Under the pieces are notes generated by a model, which worked only from the letters and a program-made list of their open reading frames with translations, was not told where the DNA came from and searched no databases. From an uncultured Winogradskyella sp. (GTDB lineage Bacteria > Bacteroidota > Bacteroidia > Flavobacteriales > Flavobacteriaceae), in contig NZ_CANMXL010000004.1 of assembly GCF_947501905.1 (NCBI RefSeq), positions 332,777 through 396,776 on the forward strand: a stretch of DNA of 64,000 nucleotides. The letters are read 5' to 3'. The position numbers were made by a program, and so were the translations under genes. This document shows positions 8,464-17,424 of this stretch, one piece after another. Each line of letters opens with the position of its first letter. Positions within the stretch are counted from its first letter, which is position 1.

Positions 8464-9660
8464 ATGAAAATAACAATCGACAATACAATAACCGTTAATC
8501 AATACTTTGATGACAAACACAAAGAGCCCAGAGATCTGGCTTTTTGTAACGAAAAAATAGTGCTCCTGTCCAATAAGACTTGTTTGTCCATTGATGGAAA
8601 GACAGGCAACCTACTCTGGAAATTCGAAAACTTTAAAGGAGGCGATTGTATCACCATACTGGATAAGGCAACCGTATTAATACAAACTACAGGAACATAC
8701 AAAGGATACCTCTATCTCCTGGATATAAACACAGGCAAACTCATCTGGAAACTATATGGCACCCAAATGTATAACTACAGAACAAAGCCTGTGGTATATA
8801 AAAATCGAATCTACGCGAGTCACAAAAATCAAGTTTGGGCAGTCAATATGGATTCTGGAAAGAAGGAAATGATAATAAAAACCAAGTATGAAAAAGTCAG
8901 TAATTACATTACAGGAACGTATTGTGACCTATTGATTCAAGACGATGTAATATACACTCAGCTACAAAGCAAATCCAAAAAGTTCTTTCTAGAACAATAT
9001 GACGTTTCTACTGGAAATTCAATAGAAGCCCCTATAGAAATAGCCTTTGCCTCAGACAACAGTTACGTTAAAGGCGGTATATTTAAAGACAGTCATTATT
9101 ATTCAATTTCAACCTGCGAATCGCATGCCATTGGCCCGAGACTCAATTATGGCCCGGATAAAAACGATAAAAACCAATACACAGGCAAAACCATTTTTTG
9201 CGATTTAGACCTAAAAGCAAAAAAGCTATCCTATCAGGAAATTGACATTGTTAACGGAGTAATAAAAAACAGCTTTGGCAACTATGTAGTTTCGAGCGCG
9301 CATAGCTCTGGTATGATTGAATTGAATGGAATCATCTATTTCAGCCTTATAGTTCAATCCGCAGGAAAAGAAAACAATTCAAAACTTTTCACCTACCATT
9401 TAAAAACCCAAAACATTTCAGTCATCAAAGACGAATTCTATGACAAACTACTTCCCATAAAAGAAAACATAGTAGGCGTACAAAGAAGAAAAGATGGGCT
9501 AAAAATTTCAGTAATTGATGCCAATGGAAATATTCAGAGCGAAGACCTGTACAAAGTGAGATTCTATGAAATAACAGACGTAAAATTAAATGACGACACC
9601 CTATATATTTTTGGCAAAAACGAAAAGAAAGAATACGAGCTAGTCACTTGTAAAATCTAA
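8464..9660 (+). CDS. Cytoplasmic PQQ-like beta-propeller protein
   Basis: 398 residues. It is a repeat protein with PQQ/WD-type blades; several blades show the D-x-x-T/S-G-K-x-x-W pattern (SIDGKTGNLLWKF, LDINTGKLIWKL, VNMDSGKKEM). There is no signal peptide or membrane segment, which is unusual because PQQ-like propellers are mostly periplasmic. The architecture matches the propeller part of the product at 12347. The remnant start of that gene type lies directly upstream, out of frame with this start. I infer that this gene came from deletion of the ankyrin part of such a gene. A scaffold or recognition role is more likely than an enzyme; no cofactor residues are evident. Confidence 0.7.
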   Translation: MKITIDNTITVNQYFDDKHKEPRDLAFCNEKIVLLSNKTCLSIDGKTGNLLWKFENFKGGDCITILDKATVLIQTTGTYKGYLYLLDINTGKLIWKLYGTQMYNYRTKPVVYKNRIYASHKNQVWAVNMDSGKKEMIIKTKYEKVSNYITGTYCDLLIQDDVIYTQLQSKSKKFFLEQYDVSTGNSIEAPIEIAFASDNSYVKGGIFKDSHYYSISTCESHAIGPRLNYGPDKNDKNQYTGKTIFCDLDLKAKKLSYQEIDIVNGVIKNSFGNYVVSSAHSSGMIELNGIIYFSLIVQSAGKENNSKLFTYHLKTQNISVIKDEFYDKLLPIKENIVGVQRRKDGLKISVIDANGNIQSEDLYKVRFYEITDVKLNDDTLYIFGKNEKKEYELVTCKI

Positions 9661-9678
9661 CACACACAATATAAAAAT

Positions 9679-9716
9679 AATTAGAGTAAAATGGGAGCAC
9701 AATTAGAGATTTTAAA
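9679..9716 (+). pseudogene. Second relic of the ankyrin-gene 5' end
   Basis: AATTAGAGTAAAATG with the codons that follow repeats 8372-8413 and 12332-12374. Similarity stops after TTTTAAA, nine codons into the frame. The frame then ends at 9751-9753, overlapping the ATG of the zinc-finger fragment. Here the ankyrin and zinc-finger 5' ends are joined in the order opposite to the intact pair. Confidence 0.55.
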
Positions 9717-9729
9717 CCTAAAAGAATAT

Positions 9730-9869
9730 AAAATAAAAATAATGCCATTATGAATACAATAGAAGAAGCAAAATCAGGACGAGCCAAATGCCGCACTTGT
9801 AAAAAGGACATTAGCAAAGACGTGCTACGTTTTGGTCTCGAGGTAGAAAATGAATTATCTATTTCTTGA
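9730..9869 (+). pseudogene. Truncated duplicate of the PARP-type zinc-finger gene
   Basis: Bases 9730-9856 match 11835-11961 with only four differences by my count, covering 20 bases of upstream sequence and the first 35 codons. The frame (ATG 9750 to TGA 9867) keeps Cys14-x2-Cys17 but loses the His-x2-Cys half, so no complete zinc site remains. The match ends exactly where the third promoter copy starts. The duplication must be recent, since substitution is slight. Confidence 0.8.
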
Positions 9870-9905
9870 TGTATTCTCCATAAGTACTTTAATACCTATA
9901 AAGTA
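9856..9905 (+). promoter_or_regulatory. Repeated promoter module, copy 3 (short)
   Basis: CTATTTCT (9859-9866), an 18-base gap, and TACTTTAA (9885-9892), followed by an A/T-rich run to the ATG at 9911. This is the downstream half of the module seen at 2488 and 4681, with identical spacing. The tandem octamer is missing because the zinc-finger fragment is joined in its place. Confidence 0.5.
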
Positions 9906-9910
9906 AAAAA

Positions 9911-11764
9911 ATGATAAAACTACCTCAGAATTTTTTAACAGACGTATCTCAAGCGTTTATCTTGGACATCCATCAATTGGCCAACACCTATTATTCAGAG
10001 TTGACCAAAAAAACGCTGCTTCCCATTGAGCAACATAAAGTTGAAAGCACGTTAATACACACCTCCCACCTAGAGGATATAATCGGCTTGGAATCCCCCG
10101 AAATAACCGGCTGTTACGAAATAGAATATGTCAACCTTATGACTAAGAACGGCCTGTTGGTATGGTATCCAAAACTAGAATGCTTTGGGTGTTTCGATGA
10201 AGAAGATGGATATTATTTTGCCCTAAAAAATATCTCCTGGGAAACACTAAAAGCCAATACCTTTACCTATCTCGTGGGCCCCTTTGAATGGGATGAAGGC
10301 TGGGAGTATATCCTAAATCCAGTTGAAGAAGATTTTGAGTTTATCCCTGACGAGAAAAAACCAACTACTTACCCATCAAATCCACATTTTTCATTTATCC
10401 ATAAAAAAGTTACGCAAGGACTATGCCTGTTGAAAGATGGGGAAGGCAAAGGGATTATAGCACTAACAGATAGAAAATACAACATCCATACTATCATAGA
10501 AAACAAAGAAAAGCGAGAAGTTAATGGCTTAAGAGTGGTTGAATTAATGGATAACGGTACCATAAAGTATAAAACGGATTTCAATAATATCAGGAAAGTC
10601 ACCATTGCCTCTACAGACAGGAAAAAAGCAAAAAACCACACCAAAAAATACCCCGAATATTCAGTCCTATCCATAGGAAATTACAGTAACGAGCAAGCCT
10701 ACAACTACATATTGCATGTATTAAAGCAAAACGACTACGAATTTGACCGCTATTTTATGTCTTCGCTGCGCATGAATTCTCCTCATAAGGAAATATTGAG
10801 AAACATCGATTTTTCCGGGGTAATGCGTCTCAAAGAAATATCCAGAATATACACCATACACAATCAAAATGCGCAATACACCGTATATACCGATGAAAAA
10901 AACCAAATCCACCATGTATTAGATGAAGAAGGACTCCCCATTGCCGTTAATTATCAAGTATTGGCAGTATATGACGATAACAATGACCAATACAAAACCC
11001 ATGAAGACATTCTATCCGAAAAAGCCCTGGTAGTCATTGCAAGATGTACCAAAAACCAATACGGATACCGTCCTTTTTCAAAAGACCTGCAATTTACCGT
11101 ACTAAAAAGCCAAGATAAAGCATCCTCCAGATTTACGCTCCCTTCATTTCCAAACCTACACAACATGGGTGTGAACGTTCAGGAGACCGACCCAAACAAA
11201 GCCATAACCTATTTACAAAGAGCATTGACATTTTCCAGTCGGGATTACTATCATTACGCCGTCTACATTGATTTAGGTGTTGCCTACAAAACTAGGAGTA
11301 GCAATGTTAAGTATAGTGTTGAAGATCAAAGAATGGCTTACAAAATGTATCAAATCGCAAACAGTTTGACAAAAGATAATACCAATCATCACTTTGCATA
11401 TTTTGCCAATATGGGAGTGGTTTGTAACTATTTAGACAAAAATGAAGAGGGATTAAAATTACTAAATCAAGGTATCGAATTAGGAAAAGGTCTTAGATAT
11501 TTAAAACCAATAAAAGCATTATTTGATATAAAATGTGGCAACTATAAAGCAGGTATAGACTATATAGAAAAGCATACCGACATTAACAACAATGTAGACA
11601 ATGAAATCGTAGTAGATGCATTTTTTCTAGCCTATGGATACAGTAAGTTAAAAAATAGTACTAAGAAAAACCGATACTTGGAATACGTTAGGAACAATTT
11701 AGACTGTTTAACCGATAACGATGATATCGAACTCTATAAAAAAATGCTTGTTGAGATGGATTGA
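9911..11764 (+). CDS. Large repeat protein with C-terminal TPRs
   Basis: 617 residues, not recognised as a whole. No signal peptide. Residues 1-150 form a domain rich in Trp, Tyr and acidic residues (YYFALKNISWETL, GPFEWDEGWEYIL). Residues 160-230 have short strand repeats somewhat like WG repeats (GLCLLKDGEGKGIIALTDRKYN). Residues 235-395 are mixed alpha/beta. From about 420 to 600 there are TPR-like helix pairs (PNKAITYLQRALTF, EGLKLLNQGIELGK). It probably binds other proteins in the cytoplasm. It has its own copy of the repeated promoter module and is followed 90 bases later by the zinc-finger gene. Confidence 0.65.
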   Translation: MIKLPQNFLTDVSQAFILDIHQLANTYYSELTKKTLLPIEQHKVESTLIHTSHLEDIIGLESPEITGCYEIEYVNLMTKNGLLVWYPKLECFGCFDEEDGYYFALKNISWETLKANTFTYLVGPFEWDEGWEYILNPVEEDFEFIPDEKKPTTYPSNPHFSFIHKKVTQGLCLLKDGEGKGIIALTDRKYNIHTIIENKEKREVNGLRVVELMDNGTIKYKTDFNNIRKVTIASTDRKKAKNHTKKYPEYSVLSIGNYSNEQAYNYILHVLKQNDYEFDRYFMSSLRMNSPHKEILRNIDFSGVMRLKEISRIYTIHNQNAQYTVYTDEKNQIHHVLDEEGLPIAVNYQVLAVYDDNNDQYKTHEDILSEKALVVIARCTKNQYGYRPFSKDLQFTVLKSQDKASSRFTLPSFPNLHNMGVNVQETDPNKAITYLQRALTFSSRDYYHYAVYIDLGVAYKTRSSNVKYSVEDQRMAYKMYQIANSLTKDNTNHHFAYFANMGVVCNYLDKNEEGLKLLNQGIELGKGLRYLKPIKALFDIKCGNYKAGIDYIEKHTDINNNVDNEIVVDAFFLAYGYSKLKNSTKKNRYLEYVRNNLDCLTDNDDIELYKKMLVEMD

Positions 11765-11854
11765 AAGTTTCACCATAACAACTAAGTATTATAAGTTACA
11801 TTCCATTATTTAAAACAATGAAGAATCTAAATTCAAAATAAAAATAATGCCATT

Positions 11855-12328
11855 ATGAATACAATAGAAGAAGCAAAATCAGGACGAGCCAAATGCCGTA
11901 CTTGTAAAAAGACCATTAGCAAAGACGAGCTACGTTTTGGTCTCGAGGTAGAAAATGAATTTAGTGACGAACCAGCCACACATTGGTATCATATCCATTG
12001 TGCGGCAGCCAAGCTTCCTATTGAACTCAAAGAAGTTTTAAATAGATACAAAGGTAAAATTGATAACCTTACCGAACTGAACGAAACGATGGATGCTGCA
12101 TTGAAAAGTGGAAAAGTAAAACCTACCAAGTTTCCACACATCGACAAAGCACCCATAGGACGAGCTTCATGTATTCAATGCAATCAAATTATTGAAAAGA
12201 GCACATTTCGAGTAGGTAGTTACAGAGACCCAAAAGAAGGTGTTATCAACGTAAACATACCATGTGGTAATTCTCGTGTACAACATAAACGCAACAAGTA
12301 TTCATCTATGAGTTATCACAAATATTAA
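11855..12328 (+). CDS. PARP-type zinc-finger protein
   Basis: 157 residues. The N-terminal 55 residues are a clear PARP-type zinc finger: SGRAKC-x2-C (Cys14, Cys17), ELRFGLEVE, then WYHIHC (His46, Cys49), the four zinc ligands. In eukaryotes this finger binds DNA breaks and nicks. A second finger begins at about residue 100 (IGRASC-x2-C, Cys107 and Cys110, then FRVGSY) but the expected aromatic-His-x2-Cys part is absent; the tail instead reads NIPCGNSRVQHKRN and stops. So the second finger is degenerate or the gene is truncated or chimeric at its 3' end. It lies 18 bases before the ankyrin/propeller gene. Bacterial use of this finger is poorly described. Confidence 0.8.
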   Translation: MNTIEEAKSGRAKCRTCKKTISKDELRFGLEVENEFSDEPATHWYHIHCAAAKLPIELKEVLNRYKGKIDNLTELNETMDAALKSGKVKPTKFPHIDKAPIGRASCIQCNQIIEKSTFRVGSYRDPKEGVINVNIPCGNSRVQHKRNKYSSMSYHKY

Positions 12329-12346
12329 AAAAGTAATTAGAGTGAA

Positions 12347-15043
12347 ATGAAAACACAAATAGAGATTTTAAAGAATGGGAGCCCATCAGAGATTGAAAAA
12401 CTCTTCAAAGACGGATTAGACCCAAACCAATTTTGGGGACTTACAACCCCTTTCCTAATGGTTTCGGGGTACAACCCTAATCCAGATGCCATAGATGTTT
12501 GTATTAAATATAAAGGTATTTTTTACTATGATCTTAATGGCATTGAATGGACAGAAGCAGACCATGAAAAAGAACATGCGCCTAGCACTTTTATACATGC
12601 ATGCATGTATAATAGTAACCCAAAAGTACTTCAAAGACTTATTGCGCATGGAGATAACCCAAACGTTTTAAAAGACAACCAAAAGAGGGATAACAATGAA
12701 CAACTAAAGCACAATGGCTTTTTTGAATACAACGGGCTCATGCTGGCATCTAAGTACAATCCAAATATCGAAATCCATGACTATCTTATTACATCAAAAC
12801 TCTATAAGGTCAACAAAACTGGCTGGTCTATGTCAGATGGTGAAATTTTCTCTGCACTTACATTAGCAGCTGGCTACAACACAAATCCGGAAGTGATTAA
12901 ACTTCTAATGCTAAACAAGGCAAAGTTAGTTGCTAAGCACATGTATAACCATAACCATACCCATGCTCTGGGACAACTTAAAAAGAACAGACATTTAAAC
13001 AGCGATAAGGCTCTTTTTAATTGGATAGTGAGCTTTACCCCAAAAAGAATAAGGGACTATCAAAAAGAAGTCAAATCCAAGGCAACAGATGGTCCAAGGA
13101 CGAAAACCAAAAAAGAAGTTAAAGTACAGCATAATACATTACCAGAATCTAAGGTAGCTGTTCCTACCATAGACGCAAGTTTACCCATTAGTCAGCATCA
13201 TAGAAGCGACTACCACAGAACATCTGCCTATAACTCAGATGCCGAGGTATTAGAGGTAATGTGGTTAGAAAAGCTACCCTTCAAGTTTAAATATATGACA
13301 CCAGTGGCCAAAGATACCATAGTCTTAAGCGGAGATTATGGAGGCGTGGCACTATTTGACACGCACACAAAAGAAGTGGTATGGCGTTATGAAGGAGAAT
13401 ATTGGCATAACAGACCACCCATAGTTTATAAAGACCTTATTTGTGTACCCACTGAAGGTTTTGACAGTTTAGCGGTTTACTTACTAGAAATAAAAACAGG
13501 AAAACTAATAAAACGCATTGCATTTCCTGGTGGTTCTAATTCCAACCTAACCTCACCCGTTCTGGTAGGCGATTTCTTGTATCTCTTCAACAGGGCACAT
13601 ATTAATGTTTTTGATCTGTCCCAACAAAAGCTGGTTCATAAGCTGATGTACTTTGGAAAAACACAAGAAGGTAGAACCGAGCAAGAACCTATTTTTCATG
13701 ACAACAAGTTTTGGGTATTCACCAAAAAAAGAAAAAAGGAATATTTGGAGGGGATTGGTATCGATGGAAACTCTGTGCATTTTGAATTGCCAACATTCAT
13801 AGAAATGGATGAAGAAGCCGAATATTACAGCATCTGCTATAATGATACCATATATTTCCATACTGCATCTGGGCATGTTTTGGGCATACACACCCAAACG
13901 GGCAAGGTGATGTTAGACATCAATCTATATGATGAGATAGAAGACATACAGGAGCAGACCATACGATACTCGTACCCATCCCTTAAAGGAAATCTACTGG
14001 TCATTTTCTCAGAATGCTTAAATGAGAAAGAGGGTATCTATTGCATAGATCTAGATACTCAAAAAATAACATCATTTATAGATCTAAATGGTCTGGGTTT
14101 TTGGGGCGGGGGCGATACAAACATTTTGGTTGGAAAAAACCATATGTATGCCATTGGCGGAAGGCATATTGTGCGTTTCAATACCAGCGAAGTACAGGAA
14201 TGTATCACAATAGACGAAAATTTAATACATAGTTCATTGGACGATGACACTATACTGGATAATGGTACTATCTATATAAATGCAACTTACAATAGTGGAA
14301 CTGCTGGTTATTGTAATGAAGTAATTTCGATAGGAAAAAGCAAAACTCCACAATTGGATGCTTTTGAAAAGGTGAATTTGAATGTATTTAAAGCTGAACA
14401 ATTAAGACAGGAAGCGCTTAGCTTACGTGATATTGACCAAAAATTAGAACTGTTAAATAGGGTCATAGCGTTAGATCCCAATAATAAACATGCTCATAAC
14501 GATAGAGGCTTTTATTATCGTGGTCTAAAAAAATACGATCTGGCTATTGCAGATTTTGATAAACAAATAAGCCTTTATCCAGATAGAAGTTATGCCTACG
14601 CGTGTAGAGCTTATGTTAATATAGATCTGGATAGACCTAGAGAAGAAACCTATACATATTTTGAAAAAGCTATAGAGCTAAAAACAAGTGAGCAGGATGT
14701 CTATTTGCAATATGCGGAGTATATGCTTTTAGATTGCAACTATGAAAAAGTACTGGAAATCATAAAAAAATTAAAAGTGATTTTAACACCAAGAAGTAAG
14801 TATGAGAAAATAGAAATTGAAAAAGAAACAGAAGTTTTATCGCTTTACTTAGAATGTATGGCTTTGTATATGCTAGACCAAGAATACAAAGTCGTAGAAC
14901 AAAAACTAAAGAACAAGCTTAATGGCCAGGTTGAAACTTGGGATTTTCAAGATATTATGAGTTGGTATCAATCTGCTCCAATAACCAAAGCGCAAAAAGA
15001 GTTTTTATCAACCATTACATCAAAGTTAACGGAGTATAAATAG
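12347..15043 (+). CDS. Ankyrin-like, PQQ-propeller and TPR fusion protein
   Basis: 898 residues, without a signal peptide, so cytoplasmic. Residues 1-230 are ankyrin-like repeats with a recurring A-x-x-Y-N-x-N-P-E/D-V/I-x-x-L pattern (VSGYNPNPDAIDVCI, ACMYNSNPKVLQRLI, AAGYNTNPEVIKLLM). Residues 230-290 are a Lys-rich linker. Residues 295-665 are PQQ-like propeller blades (LFDTHTKEVVWRYEG, LEIKTGKLIKRI, IHTQTGKVMLDI). Residues 690-890 are TPRs (HNDRGFYYRGLKKYDLAIAD). No enzymatic domain is seen, so it is probably a sensor or scaffold. The gene appears to be the intact parent of the 5' fragments at 4650, 8388 and 9691, and of the propeller gene at 8464. Confidence 0.75.
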   Translation: MKTQIEILKNGSPSEIEKLFKDGLDPNQFWGLTTPFLMVSGYNPNPDAIDVCIKYKGIFYYDLNGIEWTEADHEKEHAPSTFIHACMYNSNPKVLQRLIAHGDNPNVLKDNQKRDNNEQLKHNGFFEYNGLMLASKYNPNIEIHDYLITSKLYKVNKTGWSMSDGEIFSALTLAAGYNTNPEVIKLLMLNKAKLVAKHMYNHNHTHALGQLKKNRHLNSDKALFNWIVSFTPKRIRDYQKEVKSKATDGPRTKTKKEVKVQHNTLPESKVAVPTIDASLPISQHHRSDYHRTSAYNSDAEVLEVMWLEKLPFKFKYMTPVAKDTIVLSGDYGGVALFDTHTKEVVWRYEGEYWHNRPPIVYKDLICVPTEGFDSLAVYLLEIKTGKLIKRIAFPGGSNSNLTSPVLVGDFLYLFNRAHINVFDLSQQKLVHKLMYFGKTQEGRTEQEPIFHDNKFWVFTKKRKKEYLEGIGIDGNSVHFELPTFIEMDEEAEYYSICYNDTIYFHTASGHVLGIHTQTGKVMLDINLYDEIEDIQEQTIRYSYPSLKGNLLVIFSECLNEKEGIYCIDLDTQKITSFIDLNGLGFWGGGDTNILVGKNHMYAIGGRHIVRFNTSEVQECITIDENLIHSSLDDDTILDNGTIYINATYNSGTAGYCNEVISIGKSKTPQLDAFEKVNLNVFKAEQLRQEALSLRDIDQKLELLNRVIALDPNNKHAHNDRGFYYRGLKKYDLAIADFDKQISLYPDRSYAYACRAYVNIDLDRPREETYTYFEKAIELKTSEQDVYLQYAEYMLLDCNYEKVLEIIKKLKVILTPRSKYEKIEIEKETEVLSLYLECMALYMLDQEYKVVEQKLKNKLNGQVETWDFQDIMSWYQSAPITKAQKEFLSTITSKLTEYK

Positions 15044-15075
15044 AATTAGGGTTTAATACCAAAAATAAATAAATA

Positions 15076-16281
15076 ATGAATAAGAACAACACCTATTTAC
15101 CACCAATACATCCTAAAAAAGCATCTACCCGTCAAGATGAAAAATGGGATGAAGCCGTAAATCTATTTAATAGCAAGCAGTACGATAACGTATTACCTAC
15201 CATATTAGATTATGTTAGCAGTCATTTACAAAACAAAAAGGCTGGCAACACTTATGAAATCGCACATGGTTCTGTAGTGGTAACCATCACGCAAACTGGT
15301 GAGGCATTGCATGTAAAATGCCCATTTTTAAACATTGCCAATGCCAAAAAAGTACCGTTAATGCGCCGTTTGGCAGAACTGCGGATGCATCCTCTTAATT
15401 TAACTAATGTATCTTTAGAAAACGATTTGGTATACTTCTCATTTTCCTGTGCATTAAATTTATGCGAACCTTATAAAATATATAGCGTACTTCGTGAAAT
15501 TTGTTATTACGCAGATAGTTATGATGATGAATTTATAGAAAAGTTTGATGCCTCCCATCTGCAAGAACCAAAAATAACACCCTTTTCTGACGGCTTAAAA
15601 GCAGAAGCCTATGCCAATTTTCAAAAAATATTGGATGAAGGCCTACAGCGTTTTGACCATTACATGTCCATACGCCATGGCAACAACGCATGGTATACCT
15701 TAAACATTACCTTAAAACGATTGGAATTTTATGCAGAACCGCAAGGGTACCTACGCACTATAATTGAAGAAGCTGTTGATGGCATTTTTGATAGAGACAT
15801 GGCGTTTCATGATAAACTGCTTCAAGGAAAAGCCAATTTAGAAAAGCTGAAGAACTATACCGAAGACAAGTTTGCTGAAGATTTATATTTAGTAGAAACC
15901 TTTATACCTCATAAATACAGTGGTAAAAAAGAAAATATTCGAGAAAACTGGGAAGACAGCTATGCAGATGCGCAAGACATGATTGCAAACTCAAATTTTG
16001 AAGATGCCGCCAACCTGATACAATCCTGTTTTTATGGCCTCTTTTACTACAATCTGGTAGACGAAAGCATCAGCAAACCCATTACAGATGCTTTGGCGCA
16101 AGCCAATGGCTTAGACTGGAACCAGTCTGCTCCTATCCTATTAGGCGGCATGCAAGCCATTATGGAAGATGATTTCATGAATAATGATTTTGGTATGGAT
16201 TTATCAAAAATTATGGGAGAGCAAATGCAACAATCCATGGCCATGATGCAGAAAATGATGGCAAACTTTAAAACGAATTAA
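15076..16281 (+). CDS. YbjN-like domain protein
   Basis: 401 residues, cytoplasmic. Residues about 35-160 have the layout of the YbjN/CesT-like fold: a helix, three strands (GSVVVTIT, ALHVKCPFLNI), the helix PLMRRLAELRM, a strand pair with LENDLVYFSFSC, then a long helix ending ADSYDDEF. This fold is used by type III secretion chaperones and YbjN. Residues 180-360 are helical and unrecognised. The C-terminus is Met-rich (QMQQSMAMMQKMM). The gene overlaps nothing but has a 2-base gap to the protease gene at 16284, whose tail has a domain of the same pattern. This suggests a protease-adaptor pair. Confidence 0.6.
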   Translation: MNKNNTYLPPIHPKKASTRQDEKWDEAVNLFNSKQYDNVLPTILDYVSSHLQNKKAGNTYEIAHGSVVVTITQTGEALHVKCPFLNIANAKKVPLMRRLAELRMHPLNLTNVSLENDLVYFSFSCALNLCEPYKIYSVLREICYYADSYDDEFIEKFDASHLQEPKITPFSDGLKAEAYANFQKILDEGLQRFDHYMSIRHGNNAWYTLNITLKRLEFYAEPQGYLRTIIEEAVDGIFDRDMAFHDKLLQGKANLEKLKNYTEDKFAEDLYLVETFIPHKYSGKKENIRENWEDSYADAQDMIANSNFEDAANLIQSCFYGLFYYNLVDESISKPITDALAQANGLDWNQSAPILLGGMQAIMEDDFMNNDFGMDLSKIMGEQMQQSMAMMQKMMANFKTN

Positions 16282-16283
16282 CA

Positions 16284-17357
16284 ATGAGTACGTTCAAAAA
16301 TATAGAAAGTTCAGTATATAGAATCAATACCGCTTATGGCTCTGGGACAGGGTTTTACAGCCTACAAGATGATGTTATTGTTACAAATTTTCATGTAATT
16401 TCAGGTTGTTTGGAAGTTAGCGTAGAAGACCAAAACAAAAACAGGTACCATGCTACTGTTATTTATATCAATCCTGGAAAAGATATTGCATTTTTAAAAG
16501 CCAAAAATCTACCAAAACCTACTGAGTCTGTCGTAACAAACCATGAGAATGAAACATCCTCTCGAGATAAAGTGATGGTTTTAGGTTATCCCTTTGGCAT
16601 GCCGTTTACCATAACTGAAGGTATTGTATCAAACCCCAAACAAATTATAGATGGCAACAACTTTATTCAAACTGATGCCGCCATCAATCCAGGTAATAGT
16701 GGCGGACCAATAATTAATGAAAAAGGGGAATTAATTGGTATAGTAACCTCAAAATTCTCTGATGCCGATAACATGGGATTTGCCATACCTAAAGCTACTT
16801 TAGCCGAAGAATTAGAGATTGTGGAGGAGCTAAGCAACGGGTTCACATTGGGCTGTGGTAGTTGCTCTGGTTTGATAGAAGAAAAAACCTCATATTGCCC
16901 AAACTGTGGTAATAATATTGATGAAAGGCTATTTGATGAAAGTCCATTATCTGAACTATCCTTAAAAGTAGAACAGGCCATCACCAAGTTAGATTTAAAC
17001 CCTGTGTTGGCACGCTCAGGGCGAGAACGTTGGTTTTTCCATCAAGGCAGTGCAGAAATTAGAATGTTCATTTATGACAACAATTATGTGTTTGCCACAT
17101 CGCCTTTAAACAAATTACCACGTAAAAACCTGGCAGAATTGTATGAGTATATTTTAACAACAGATACAGGGGATCATAGACTGTCTATTTCAGATAACCA
17201 GATCTACCTTTCTTATCGTGTACATATCAGCGATCTATATTCAGAAAATGAAAATGAAATCTTAGATGGTATTGCTCAATTGGCAACAAAGGCAGACGAT
17301 TTGGATGATATGTTTGTTACTGATTTTGGAGCGCAAATGACACATTATAGCAAGTAG
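16284..17357 (+). CDS. Cytoplasmic trypsin-like serine protease with zinc ribbon and YbjN-like tail
   Basis: 357 residues. Residues 1-180 are a DegP-like (S1C/trypsin-fold) protease with a full catalytic triad: His37 in TNFHVISG, Asp67 in GKDIAFLKA, and Ser139 in PGNSGGPI. Residues 190-210 are a zinc ribbon (Cys191, Cys194, Cys205, Cys208). Residues about 225-345 follow the YbjN/CesT-like pattern (strand FIYDNNYVFATSPL, helix NLAELYEYIL, strand IYLSYRVHISD). There is no signal peptide and no PDZ domain, unlike DegP/DegQ, so it should act in the cytoplasm. It is coupled to the YbjN-like gene upstream and followed by lemA. Substrates are unknown; an effector role in a conflict or quality-control system is inference. 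Confidence 0.8.
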   Translation: MSTFKNIESSVYRINTAYGSGTGFYSLQDDVIVTNFHVISGCLEVSVEDQNKNRYHATVIYINPGKDIAFLKAKNLPKPTESVVTNHENETSSRDKVMVLGYPFGMPFTITEGIVSNPKQIIDGNNFIQTDAAINPGNSGGPIINEKGELIGIVTSKFSDADNMGFAIPKATLAEELEIVEELSNGFTLGCGSCSGLIEEKTSYCPNCGNNIDERLFDESPLSELSLKVEQAITKLDLNPVLARSGRERWFFHQGSAEIRMFIYDNNYVFATSPLNKLPRKNLAELYEYILTTDTGDHRLSISDNQIYLSYRVHISDLYSENENEILDGIAQLATKADDLDDMFVTDFGAQMTHYSK

Positions 17358-17424
17358 GCTCATAAATGACATAAACTATTAGATGTATGGCGTAATTGCT
17401 ATACCATTAAAAAAAAGTGAAACC

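Noticed and set aside
17383..17424. Earlier ATG for lemA
   Set aside because: It would place 14 mostly polar residues before the membrane helix with which LemA proteins begin.
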